31,982 nt of DNA from Byssothecium circinans (lineage: Eukaryota > Ascomycota > Dothideomycetes > Pleosporales > Massarinaceae): contig ML976978.1 in NCBI GenBank assembly GCA_010015675.1, forward strand, positions 1,170,092 to 1,202,073. The letters are read 5' to 3'. The notes below the pieces were generated by a model. The model had not been told where the DNA came from. It ran no database searches and worked only from the letters and a program-made list of their open reading frames with translations. Shown piece by piece: positions 19,840 through 29,511 of this stretch; the stretch's first letter is position 1, and each line of letters starts with the position of its first letter. The position numbers and the translations under genes were made by a program.

Positions 19840-20972
19840 CTGACTTCATGTTGACGTTCGAGTCGGTGACTCCCAAGTCTGCGAAGGTTGGACCGGAGCA
19901 TCAAAGGCGGAGTTTGAGTGATAGGATGTTTACTCATCCGAAGTGCTGTAGATCCGCACGGCAACAGAGGCAGTCATGCTGCCCGCATGATACCAGTGTT
20001 ATCGAATCGCGATAGTTGCGTTTGTCTGAGTAGTGCGGCTGTTCAGCGCTCCATCAGGGAATCAGAAGTCTCCACGTTGAGCAATACGGAACATCATAGT
20101 AAGACTAAGCTATGTAGCTGACTTTCCACATTGATGATTTGCGGGACGAAACCCCTCATGTTGGATTGTCTGTGATTGCTCTCGACACAGTGGTCCAGAA
20201 AGGCATACGACGGTGGTTGTATCGAGCAGACATGCGTCTAACAGCGGCGCAGATATCCGAAACATCCTTGGGAGCGACATGGCGTTCGCGTGCTGCGGTG
20301 TTACCGGCTCCGAAATGGTCAGCTTGTAGACGCCCAGCGGTGCAGAATGCGCTACAAGTTGCTCGTATGATGCATACACATTGTGGAGCTCGGTATGCGC
20401 TTTACGCGGCGCTCCAATTAAAGTGCTGACGAGAACTTTTGTCTCAATTCCCCAGCGTAAACATGTAATCTGGTGGCACGGAACGGAGCGCTGGCCTTTG
20501 CGGGAGTGAGGCGGGTGAGATGTTCTGGTGTTGCCCGGCAGCCAACGATGTGGTGGAGACCTGTCAATGCGGGTAAGACCAAGTTTGGTATAGCCGATAC
20601 AGCTCTCACCCACAAGAGAAGAATCGGCCAGCATGTGGCCTGACGACTGCATCGGGGACCCGCCATCTGGACCTTCTGGTAACTCATGTGTATGGCCGTT
20701 GCTAAATCGCATGGTCCTGCAGTATGAGGATCGATGGCAAAGCGCTACCGCGGGAAGGGTGCCGCCTGCGCCTCGTTGCTTGGTATCTGCAGCGGTCTTG
20801 GAGACATTCTCCGCGTGTCTGGCGATGCTATGTTGGTGATGTTGTGGTTGCTGACCTTTATTTGCGCTTCTGACGAATACTGCCATGCAGGACTACCCAT
20901 CTCACCATTGGCTTACCAGACTGATCATGTGGTGCCCTAGGGCTTAAAAACCCCTCGCATTGCCTGATGCCT

Positions 20973-21004
20973 CTCCATCCTCAAAGATAGGGTCGAGGAT
21001 GGAG
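20973..21004. repeat. 10-bp stem hairpin
   Basis: CTCCATCCTC at 20973-20982 pairs with GAGGATGGAG at 20995-21004 across a 12-nt loop. An outer CATTGC (20959-20964) and GCAATG (21004-21009) also pair, with bulges. Function unknown. Confidence 0.6.
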
Positions 21005-23050
21005 CAATGGGGGTTCTCCACTCTCCACTGACGAACCTGGCGCCCAGCATTATCCTTGATGGGGAAGGGCGGCTGCAACGTCCCCGTGTAGGCTATATAT
21101 TTTCTGCAAGGCTGCCAACACAGCGAGGGTGGGGATGCGATACGGCGAGTTGACTATCGGCCGAACATCGAGCTGATGCTGGTATGACAGAGTTGGGAAA
21201 GGTTGGCGACCGCGACGTTGATGGCGACGTTGTTGGCGAGCGCCGCCTCAGCGGCGCAAAGGCGCTCCACGTGGCTGTTTTCTGCCCGCGCGCGCACATG
21301 TGCAGTGTGTGTACATTATTGTGTAGTAGCAACGCCCAGGTTTTCCTAAAGTGGAGCATGTGGCGGGCTGGGCGCTCTCACCAGTGACCACAGCAGCACA
21401 GCTTGCAAGGTTCGAGAAGGACCTTGCAGCCCAGGCCGCGATTGCCGCTTTCCACTTTCCACTTTTCACACTCGAATTCAGTAGAACTAGCCTTCGTCTC
21501 GAGGAGCTCTCGCAACAACTGCATGACACAGTTTGTACTCCATCGAGTCTGACGTGACCTCGCTTGGAAGTTTGCGGGTTCACCGCCATTGCACCGAGCG
21601 TGATATGATTCCAAGCCATCAGTGCGAACCTGTCCGGCGGCCTCGCCTCATTGATCGGTCACCGAAACAAGGTTTATGACGCGGCCATGCACACCTGATC
21701 GGTGAGCACCCCCATGTTGGCCACTGTTCATCTGGATCCTTTGCAGATGGGGGAGTTGGAGTGAGCAAACAACGTCGGGCAGCTACGAGGTGATGCTTCG
21801 CTTGCTTTGCCTGTTCAAAGAGGTCCTGATCAACCTGGGCGGCATAAGAAGCATCTACCAGTCTCTAGTCAGACTCAATGTATGTTCATGACTAACTATC
21901 GTGTGAACATCGCCATGTGTAGTCAACAACATGCGCTGGAACTTGATGCTGACGGGGCGTTGTCTTGCATGTCTTGCGTGACTAGCGCCTGGTGTATTTT
22001 TCCGGTCTTGCGCAAGCAGCCCTACGACGTGGCAAAGCGCCGCGAGAAAGGCCGTTAACCGCGCAGCAGTATCATGACCCGAGCTACCGAGGTTGTGAGC
22101 GCCTGCGGATACTTTTGTGTGCTACCTGAGGCTGGCTTGCTAGAGTTGTAGCGATATCGTGAGCCGCAGCTGTCGGTCTTGTGATGGACGCTTGTCCACG
22201 GTTTTTGACGGGCTGTGTGCGCGATTGTATCATTCCGATGAGCGTGTGAGGTAGGCAAGTGGAATATGGCTCATGGGTGGTATTCCGCTCCATCGGAGTT
22301 ATAGAGCACAAGCTATGACCGAACGGTTGATGCTGAGCTGATTTATGTGGCATTGGACAGCGGAAGACTGAGTGTACAGCCTCAGATGGGTCGACGGGAA
22401 AGCGTTCACAAACCAAAGTAGAGGCCGAACCCATGTTCTTCGTGCGTTGATGCCAAATCGCCGGGTGTATGGGTACGGTGGGCGGGTTACAGACCAACCT
22501 TCCCGTCAGGAACGGCATGAGAGCAAGCGTATGATTTTCCCGATGGAAAATGGGCTATTTCGATCGGGAGCCAATTTGTATGATTGCTTGATTTGAACGT
22601 AGTGATGTATTCGTAGGCAGTGAAATGTGCCCATATCTAAATACTTAAGTTGATATTTTTCACACAGCTTTGCTCGCTGGCTACCGCTCTCTCGGAGGTG
22701 TATTGCTTCAATGACTCGGACCCTGAGCGCGTACTCGTATTGTTGCTGGCGGATGACGGCAAGTATGGCAAGTATGCGCTATTGCTCGAATTGGGCTTCG
22801 AATTGTGCTAGGGTTCCGTTCCGGCACCTTTGGTCGCGGTCTTACCAGGTGTTTACTGTGTCAAAGCTTCCAAGCGAAGCTTCTGGACTCGAACAGCTCT
22901 GGTGCGGCTGAGGGCTCAGCACTCATGGCTTACTGGTTTCTCGTAGGGCGCTTACTGCATCCTCGACGCATCATTGTTACGCCAGTGCCGTGTGCAGTGC
23001 GGTGCGGACCGAAGACGTTGATCCGCCCGAGCGGAGTCGTGAAGCTCCTA

Positions 23051-24363
23051 CAAGGGGGGGTCATGAACGGATTGCTAGCGCGTTCGGTGGGGGGAGGCCT
23101 GTGCGTGGAAGGTGCGAGAATTAAGTACCTTGTTTTATAAGCGTTTTACTAGTAACTAGAGGTATCAAATTCCACCCCTATTCCTCCATAACGCTAACCA
23201 CACCTCTATAACGCTCACTATACCTCCACAATGCCAAAAACTCCAAATCGCCGCCTTACATACAAACAACGCGTTCAAATATGGACCCTTAGAGATGATA
23301 GGCTATCACAGAAGGAGATTGCAGCTAGGCTAGGGATACCCCAAACTACAGTCTCTCACTGCCTACGTACTCCAATTACTCCATTAAAGCCTCAAGGCCG
23401 CCCTTCTAAAATAACTACGCCGCTTCGAAAGCTCCTTATACGCCACGCTACTGAGAACGCTGAGCAAAGGCGGAAAACTTGTGAGGAGATTGCTCATAAG
23501 CTAGGTATTGAGGCCTGCCGCCGTACACTAGTTAAAGCCTTTGAGAAGGAGCTATATCACCGCCGTAAAGCTACTAAGAAACCTCTCCTTACGGCTAAGC
23601 ATATGCATGAGCGTCTTATGTGGGCATGGGATCACGTATTCTGGACCAACGAGCAGTGGGATTAGGTTGAATAGGGGGATAAGATGTCAGCATCTCTTAG
23701 CTATGGTGAGGTCTACGTGACTCGAAGGGTAGAGGAGAAATACCTACCTAGCTGCTGCGTCCCTAAGTTCAAGGATTACTCAGCTGGCCACGTATAGGGG
23801 ATAATCTCTTGATACTGGAAAGGTCCTCTAATCTGGCTTGAAAAGGAGTGGCTCTTAGAGAGAGGAACGGTCGACTCTGACGTATATATACGTCAAATTC
23901 TACCCTACATTTAGGCTATCCAGAGATATGAGGAGCAGCAGGGCAGGCAGCCAATTTATATGGAGGATAACTGCTCTATTCACGGCTCTAAGGCTACTAC
24001 CTCAGCCTATCAAGCCCTAGGTATTAGGAAGGCTGGGGGCTGGCCTTCAAACTCACCAGATCTAAACCCCATTAAAAACGTATGGAGACTACTTAAATAT
24101 CGAGTGTCAAAGCGATTTCCCCATTCAGAGCAGGAACTAAAGCAGTATGTGTTAGAGGAGTGGGAGAAAATTGAGGTTAATGAGTATACAAAGTATATTA
24201 GAGATAAAGGATCGGTGTTGGTCAGTAATACTAGCAGGGGGTGGCCATACAAAGTGGTAATTGGATGTATATTACTATATAAAATACAGAGAAAATGGCA
24301 TAGTTCCTACATCCGTGCACGCCGTGAGAACCGCGCTAGCAACCCGTACATGATCCCCCCTTG
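23051..24363 (+). mobile_element. Tc1/mariner-like element, copy 1 (degenerate, 1313 bp)
   Basis: TA dinucleotides at 23049-23050 and 24364-24365 flank the unit. The left end begins CAAGGGGGGGTCATGAACGG; the right end, read in reverse, begins CAAGGGGGGATCATGTACGG. The TIRs run about 33 bp (23051-23083 and 24331-24363) with three mismatches and share GCTAGCGCG inside. A transposase frame (23231-24260) fills the middle. Copy 2 lies 368 bp to the right in the same orientation and shares the subterminal sequence (GGTGGGGGGAGGCC, then TACCTTGTTTTATAAGCG). Confidence 0.93.
23231..24260 (+). pseudogene. Tc1/mariner transposase pseudogene, copy 1
   Basis: Starts MPKTPNRRLTYKQRVQIW, with a helix-turn-helix (DDRLSQKEIAARLGIPQTTV) and a second HTH-like part (RRKTCEEIAHKLGIEACRRT), followed by a DDE domain. 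In-frame stops are TAG at 23663, 23672, 23795 and 23912, and TGA at 23810. Against copy 2, the last four sites read TGG, TGG, CAG and CGA there, all transitions. The catalytic glutamate of SPDLNPIEN is changed to lysine (AAA at 24074-24076). The residue after the first catalytic Asp is also E to K (23681). A 2-bp deletion near 24205 shifts the tail out of frame. It is inactive beyond doubt. Confidence 0.93.
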
Positions 24364-24506
24364 TAGATTGCATTTCATACAGCTGCATAATGCCTGTGCA
24401 ATAATGGACATGGTCGTAATTGAGCTGAGACAGACGATAGCGTGGCCATGACATCATATTATAGGCGGACGAGATTCGGGGCTTTTAGCGAATCAAATGA
24501 CATATC

Positions 24507-24689
24507 ATGACCAAATTCAAGACCATTAGCCAGCCTGTCTCAATCTCCTTGATATTTCGTGCATTGAAGAAGCGCAACAAGGATGCAATGATCGCTGTCA
24601 AGGCCGGTGGTCAGGCTTTTTTTACGGCAGGAGATTGTATCGGCAGCTCGGAGAAACCTGTACTCTGGTCTCAGATCTCTAGATGTTAA
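24507..24689 (+). other. Possible relic of an FAD-linked oxidase, between the two mariner copies
   Basis: A 60-codon frame reads ISLIFRALKKRNKDAMIAVK then AGGQAFFTAGDCIGSS. The AVKxGGHxxxxG pattern resembles the FAD-binding PCMH domain of BBE-type oxidases (FAD_binding_4), with Gln in place of the usual His. There is no start, no continuation and no partner fragment outside the elements. The resemblance is from memory of the motif only and could be chance. Confidence 0.25.
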
Positions 24690-24731
24690 GACCGTGGTTC
24701 GGATGTGGGTCCTCTGGGACCCATGTGAATA

Positions 24732-26019
24732 CAACCCCCCCTCATGTACGGGCTGTTCCGCTGTTTGGTGGGGGGAGGCCCGTGCGTGGAAGCTGCGAGA
24801 ATCGAGTACCTTGTTTTATAAGCGTTTTGCTAGTAACTAGAGGTATCAAATTCCACCCCTATTCCTCCACAACACCTCTACAATGCCAAAAACACCCAAT
24901 CGTCGGCTTAGCTACAAGGAACGCACGCAGATATGGACCCTTCATGAGGCTGGTTTCCTACAGAAAGATATAGCTACAAAGCTAGGGATTCCACCCACCA
25001 CGGTCTCACGCTGTTTAAATACACCCCAGACGCCGTCAAAGCCTCAAGGGAGGCCTCCAAAGATATCTACGCCACTTCGAATCCTCCTTGTTCGCCACGC
25101 TACTGAGAACGCTGAGCAGAGGCGGAAAACTCGCGAAGAGATTGCTCAAGAGCTAGGTATTAATGCCTGCCGGCGTACCCTAGTTAAGGCCTTTGAGAAG
25201 GAGCTATACCATCGCCGTAAGGCTACAGAGAAGCCGTTTCTCACGCCAGAGCATATGGAAGGCCGCTTAAAATGGGCTTAGGAGCACCTTGATTGGACTG
25301 AAGAGCAGTGGGATAGAGTAAGCTGGGGGGATGAGATGTCAGTTACTGTTAGCTACGGAGAGGTTTGGGTGACTAGGAAGGTAGAGGAGAAATACCTACT
25401 AAGCTGCTGCGTCCCTAAGTTTAAAGACTACTCAGCTGGCCACGTATGGGGGATAATATCTCGATTCTGGAAAGGTCCTCTTATCTGGTTTGAAAAGGAG
25501 TGGCTCTCAGAGAGAGGAACGGTCGACTCTGACGTATATATACGTCGAATTCTCCCCTACATTCAGGCTATACAGAGATATGAGGAGCAGCAGGGCAGAC
25601 AGCCAATCTATATGGAGGATAACTGCTCTGTTCATAGCTCTAAGGCGACTACCTCAGCCTATCAAGCTCTAGGTATTAGGAAGGCTGAGGGCTGGCCGTC
25701 GAACTCACCAGATCTAAATCCCATTGAAAACGTATGGAGACTACTCAAATATCAAGTGTCAAAGCGATTCCCCCATTCAGAGCAGGAACTAAGGCAGTAT
25801 GTGATGGAGGAGTGGGAGAAAATCACGGTGAATGACTATACAAAGTATATTAGAGAGATGAGAGATCGGTGCTGGGCAGTAATTCAGGCTGGGGGTGGGC
25901 ATACAAAATGGTAATAGAATGTAATTTTGTATGTAATCTATATAGAAAATGGTATAGCGTGAGCATTTGGTGGCGCTCGGTCGAACCGACGGAACCGCCC
26001 GTTCATGATCCCCCCCTTG
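24732..26019 (+). mobile_element. Tc1/mariner-like element, copy 2 (nearly intact, 1288 bp)
   Basis: Flanked by TA at 24730-24731 and 26020-26021. The right end, read in reverse, is CAAGGGGGGGATCATGAACG, as in copy 1. The left end is CAACCCCCCCTCATGTACGG: the tract next to CAA is C7 instead of G7 on the same strand. Beyond the tract the two TIRs match again (CATG-ACGGGC-GTTCCG). The internal gene at 24883-25914 spans the element. Orientation is the same as copy 1. Confidence 0.92.
24883..25914 (+). pseudogene. Tc1/mariner transposase, copy 2, one premature TAG
   Basis: The frame runs 344 codons from ATG (24883) to TAA (25912-25914), interrupted once by TAG at 25279-25281; copy 1 has TGG at the same place. 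Domains: N-terminal HTH (MPKTPNRRLSYKERTQIW, then LGIPPTTVSRCL), second HTH near residues 75-105, DDE domain from about 140. The catalytic triad is present: Asp in WGDEMS, Asp in YMEDNCSVH, and Glu in SPDLNPIENVW. I count 35 residues between the second Asp and the Glu, one more than the classic Tc1 D34E. The tail ends AGGGHTKW. It could still be mobilised in trans by an intact copy elsewhere. Confidence 0.92.
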
Positions 26020-26021
26020 TA

Positions 26022-26524
26022 AGGTCTGCGTACAGCCTTGGGTCTTACGGCATCGGTGCCTGAGCCGCAAGTTTCTCAGCAGTGGTGTCAATTCGGAGAT
26101 GGTAGGCAAGGTCGGGGTACATTCCACGCCAAAATCAAGGCTAATAATACCTGCATGTCTGTCAGTGTGATGGTCTTAACTTCACGTCTGCATTGCGTAC
26201 TCAGGCCGCTGGCAAGTTTTCCGCACTGTGAAGGTCCATGGATCTCTCCATCGCAGAGGTCCGCTTGCTATTACAATGATTCTCCTAGTCGCAACCAAAA
26301 GACAAAATTGTCAACGCTATTGTATAGTATGATATAGCAGGCTGTTCCGACGTAGACAAGAAGTACGCCAAAATGTCGAGAGAGAGGTGCTGTAATGCTT
26401 GGCGTGGCCCGTGCAACGTATATGTCATCAGTGAGCAGACCACGGCATCGGAGCATAAAGTCCAAGAAACAACATTTGATATTACGGACTTACAGCAGCG
26501 ATATCCAGACTGCATAAACACACG
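26022..26524. other. Intergenic region right of mariner copy 2
   Basis: About 500 bp with short open frames only. None shows family resemblance, and no repeat or promoter motif was recognised. Confidence 0.4.
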
Positions 26525-27315
26525 ATGCCGCCACCAGGCCTTGCCATCCTCATCGGAGCCGGCCCAAACACGGTACGTTAACTTGCCCCGTGTCATCAAG
26601 TTTCCAACTCTGATGCTATCCATCTAGGGCACAGGAATCGCCCGGATCCTCTCCCACTCCTCCCATGGCAACCTCGCTGTCGCCCTCCTCGCCCGCCGGC
26701 CCGAATCCTTCAACTAGATCGTCTCCACGATCCGCAGAAGCAGCCCCGATGCGGTTCTCGAGACCTTTCCCCACTGACACATCGAAAGAGTCTCTGGAGA
26801 AGACATTCAAGGCCATCAGAGAGCACTGGAACCTTGAAGGCCCGAAGTAGCAGCCGGCGATATACAGCATCAAGCTCTCCTCTAAGAAGCCGTTTCTTGA
26901 AGAGACGCATGAGGATTTCACCGAGTCGCTAGAGCAATACGTGGGCGGTGCTTTCACGTTTGCCCAGGAGTCGTTGAAGAGGTTCTTTGCAGACCCTGTG
27001 GAGGCCGGGCTGGGTAATAGCACTCTAAAGAAAGGCACACTTATATTCACTGGTACCCTCGGTGCGCTGCGATGTAATGCGCAATTCACCGCCTATGGTG
27101 CTGGCCGCTCCTCTGTCCGACAGCTTGCGCGGACGTTAGCCTGTAAGATGAGTGGCAAGGGTGTTCACGTTGTACATACCATTGTGAATGATGCGATTGT
27201 AGATGCAGATGGAGAGGACCAGAAGAACGGCAAGAAGATGAGCGCCGATGCCGCTGGTGAGACGTGCTTGTGGACGCATGAGCTGGACATGCGGCCGACG
27301 TGTGAGAAGTTCTGA
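26525..27315 (+). pseudogene. Short-chain dehydrogenase/reductase pseudogene (2 exons, two TAGs and a frameshift)
   Basis: Exon 1 is 26525-26572 and the intron 26573-26627 (GTACGT...TAG). Exon 2 resumes in phase 0, so the dinucleotide-binding motif reads IGAGPNTGTGIARIL. It continues NLAVALLARRPESFN, then TAG at 26715-26717. A CCCC run near 26767-26770 has one base too many, shifting the frame before TDTSKESLEK. A second TAG follows at 26848-26850. The C-terminal part 26941-27315 is open: GAFTFAQESLKRFF, IFTGTLGALRCNAQF, YGAGRSSVRQLARTLACKM and the ending ELDMRPTCEKF. That last motif is typical of a fungal SDR group ending in WELDLRP-x-EKF. The Y-x3-K site reads Y-G-A-G-R. A piece before THELD seems missing. 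Clearly decayed. Confidence 0.82.
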
Positions 27316-27336
27316 GGCCCGATATCCATCCAAAGT

Positions 27337-27624
27337 CTATGTTTTGATGATAGTTTGACGGACGAAACTTTGTACTTCTGAGCTAGGAACAATTGGCATT
27401 GCACTTTCCCTGAGAAACTGTCGCCAATCATTGACATCAAAAGCCCCTCCTTCGATGATATTGTCTAGTATCTTCATTAAGGCGTCCTCATGTCGCAGGC
27501 ATGAGCTGCTCTCTTCTCCTTCTACATTTCCGAGAAACTGCATCGATGGCCTCCAATCATCAAAAGTGCAGAGGAATGACGTGTTGCTTAAAGTCGATAC
27601 GGGATATAGGTTACGGTAGCACAC
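27337..27624 (-). other. Possible gene remnant, minus strand, unrecognised
   Basis: A 95-codon frame without its own ATG reads FLCTFDDWRPSMQFLGNVEG, then HEDALMKILDNIIEGGAFD and NDWRQFL. It looks protein-like (acidic, amphipathic helices) but matches no family I know. Upstream in the same frame, after a TGA, is MQIRLLYEQIPPSNP; in another frame is VERLEIYKRLERADADD. The pieces could be exons or a shifted relic of one small gene. I do not assign a function. Confidence 0.25.
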
Positions 27625-27784
27625 ATCACGGATGTATCATGGGTTGCTGGGAGGGATTTGTTCGTACAGTAGGCGGATTTGCATCAAGTCATACAACTGG
27701 TATCGTCGGCATCCGCACGTTCTAAACGCTTGTATATCTCCAATCTCTCAACCCTGCAGCATTCAAATCTAGACAACACACTCA

Positions 27785-28120
27785 TCACATACAGAGCGAC
27801 GCCGTATCGACACCTGAAAGAGAGCAGAGTCAAACCAACTACCTCTCTCCTCCAAAGTCTCGCGTCTACGTACCTTGAGCATCATTCCAGTACGGCAGTC
27901 CATCGCCAACATCGATTCTGCACGTCTGTGCTTCGCTATTGTATCCATGTTGGCATCTTCCGCCCGATTTAGCATATACTGTGGAGGAGTATACGTACAC
28001 ATTGCAGATCTCCGCTCCTGAAAGCAGATGGTAGCGGCGGTAGGTACCGAAGTGACACGAAGAAGCGGCGGCGACGAGGCATGAGGAGGCGAGGGCAAGG
28101 ATAATAAGATGGGAGGATAT
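27785..28120 (-). pseudogene. Small secreted cysteine-rich protein, start codon lost (ATA), 2 exons
   Basis: Minus-strand exons are 28120-27874 and 27813-27785, with a 60-nt canonical intron (GTACGT...TTTCAG with TTGAC branch and pyrimidine tract). They would give 91 residues. The first codon in the right place is ATA (28120-28118), one G-to-A change from ATG, and no in-frame ATG lies between the upstream TAG and the end. The first 20 residues form a signal-peptide-like segment (SSHLIILALASSCLVAAA). The mature part has CHFGTYRR, EICNVYVY, GRCQHGYN, QTCRIDVGDGLPYW and SLCM, with five Cys. The pattern CxxGTYxx...CN...C...C...LPY resembles small secreted Cys-rich proteins of plant-associated fungi. 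A usual Cys after GTYR is Arg, and after LPY is Trp. A different upstream exon carrying the ATG cannot be ruled out. Confidence 0.6.
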
Positions 28121-28511
28121 TTGAAGGGAGTTTGGTGGAACTGTGGCGGGTTGAATAGCTTGCTAACTATGAAAGAGATAGAGAACAGGAGCTAAGTACA
28201 TCCTGAGCAAAGGTGAAGGCCAGCGGAAGTCTGTGTGTTAATTAGGGCAAGGACTGGTGTACCATCGACACTAGAACCACGCTTAGGACCTCAACCCAGT
28301 TATAACAGCATTAAAAATTGGAGGTTGTGTACTTGAATCCAAGGTATCCAGGTCTCCTGCAATCTAAATGCCCGAGAATCTATGGTATCACTCTCGCTCT
28401 AATGTAATCAAACCTCGTGTCTAGAGCCTGAACGCCAAACCGTTGCCTTTTGAACGCGTAGACGGTGACCTCGACACATCACTTGTGTCCAGTCTCTATA
28501 CTTGGCACACT
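28121..28511. other. Intergenic region
   Basis: Presumed 5' flank of the secreted-protein gene and 3' flank of the orphan gene. No motif or repeat recognised. Confidence 0.4.
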
Positions 28512-29511
28512 CTACGTGCTCAAATCCAGGCCGTAGTATTTCTCATAGCCCGAGCCATCCACAACCAGACCATTGCGAAGCGCACCGTTGACGTTAAAAT
28601 AATCCAGCTCGCCCAACTCGCATCCTGCGTTGAATTAGCTCTCCACGTGTATGCGCACGTCAAGACCGGATATACTTACGGACGTCCTTCACGCCTTTTA
28701 AGGGCACCTGCTTGTGTGCATTGCCGTTGCTGACGTGTCCATTGGCTCCAGTCTGGACATCAGCTTCAGCAAATCCAGAGTTCGTAGCCGGGTTGAGGCT
28801 GGATTTCTGCTGCTGATGAGTGTTCTCTTTGCGGTCAGGTACACGGTTCAGATTGTCAGGTTGCGGAGAAACTATCTGCGGTATGGTTCGCCCTTCGGAC
28901 TCGGGGAGTTTGCGGATGAACTCAAAGTGTTCCTGGTATAGACGATCGTCAGGTCGCCGAAAGGGACCCTCGTCACGCTTGCGAAAGTACGGGATGCGTG
29001 ACTGAGCCCAATGCGGGTCGCACTCTTGAGGATGGGGTGGTCCGAAGTGGTAGTCGACTGAGCTCTGCACATAGGCGGCCTTTGACGGGAGGTTGACGAC
29101 AACTTTCGGCTTGTCGCCCTGCTCAGGGTGTAGGAACGAAGCGTTCTCCACGCCATCCATAAGAGGCGCCCGCGACCCCTCCCGAACGTCCACGCGGTGA
29201 ATCTCGAACTGGTTTTGCAACATGATGCCGCCCTCCATTACCTTGTAGATCAGCCCTCGCCGGTTCAAATCAATCTGGTGGAGAAAGATAACGATCCCGT
29301 CCTGCTCTTTCTTAACGACCTCTTTCTTACCGGCCTCGAAAGTGGCGAGTTGGGCAGCGATCAGGGATGTATAGGTGCCGACGTGCTGGGTATGCGCATG
29401 GACGGTCTCGTTGATATGGTCTGGTTCGACGTAACGATGGATAACGCTGAAGCGGTACTCAGGCGGAGTCAGCGCCGAGGGTGAGATGTGAATCCAAGAA
29501 GCTGCCGACAT
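28512..29511 (-). CDS. Orphan protein of unknown function, 314 aa, 2 exons
   Basis: Minus-strand exons are 29511-28680 and 28624-28512, with a 55-nt intron (GTAAGT...CGCAG). The spliced frame ends YFNVNGALRNGLVVDGSGYE then KYYGLDLST. The ATG is in GACATGTCGGCA. The N-terminal 120 residues look folded: PPEYRFSVIHRYVEPDHINE, VHAHTQHVGTYTSLIAAQLA and GIVIFLHQIDLNRRGLIYKV. The middle has HPEQGDKPKVVVNLPSKAAY and a charged, Pro-rich stretch (FGPPHPQECDPHW). Residues 225-275 are Asn/Gln-rich and probably disordered. There is no signal peptide or membrane segment. I do not recognise the family. Intact splice sites and no stop support a real gene. Confidence 0.75.

Larger units (their letters stand above)
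18937..23048. other. 4.1-kb gene-poor region
   Basis: No open frame here shows recognisable protein character. The longest, 258 codons on the minus strand at 20110-20886, has an ATG but no known motif. Local structure includes the CACGTG-centred palindrome at 19824-19839, the 10-bp stem at 20973-21004, a G run near 19311-19319, and a TTTCCACTTTCCACTTTTCAC slippage run near 21448-21468. Composition is not AT-rich, so it is not an obvious RIP-eroded block. Confidence 0.45.

Noticed and set aside
20110..20886. 258-codon open frame on the minus strand
   Set aside because: It has an ATG, but no recognisable motif, odd composition rich in His, Arg and Ser, and no neighbouring exon. A chance frame in GC-balanced DNA is more likely; kept only as a candidate in the gene-desert finding.
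28027..28098. ATG-initiated minus frame starting MPSPPHASSPP over the secreted-protein locus
   Set aside because: It is in a different frame from the signal peptide and cysteine pattern and shows no protein character of its own.
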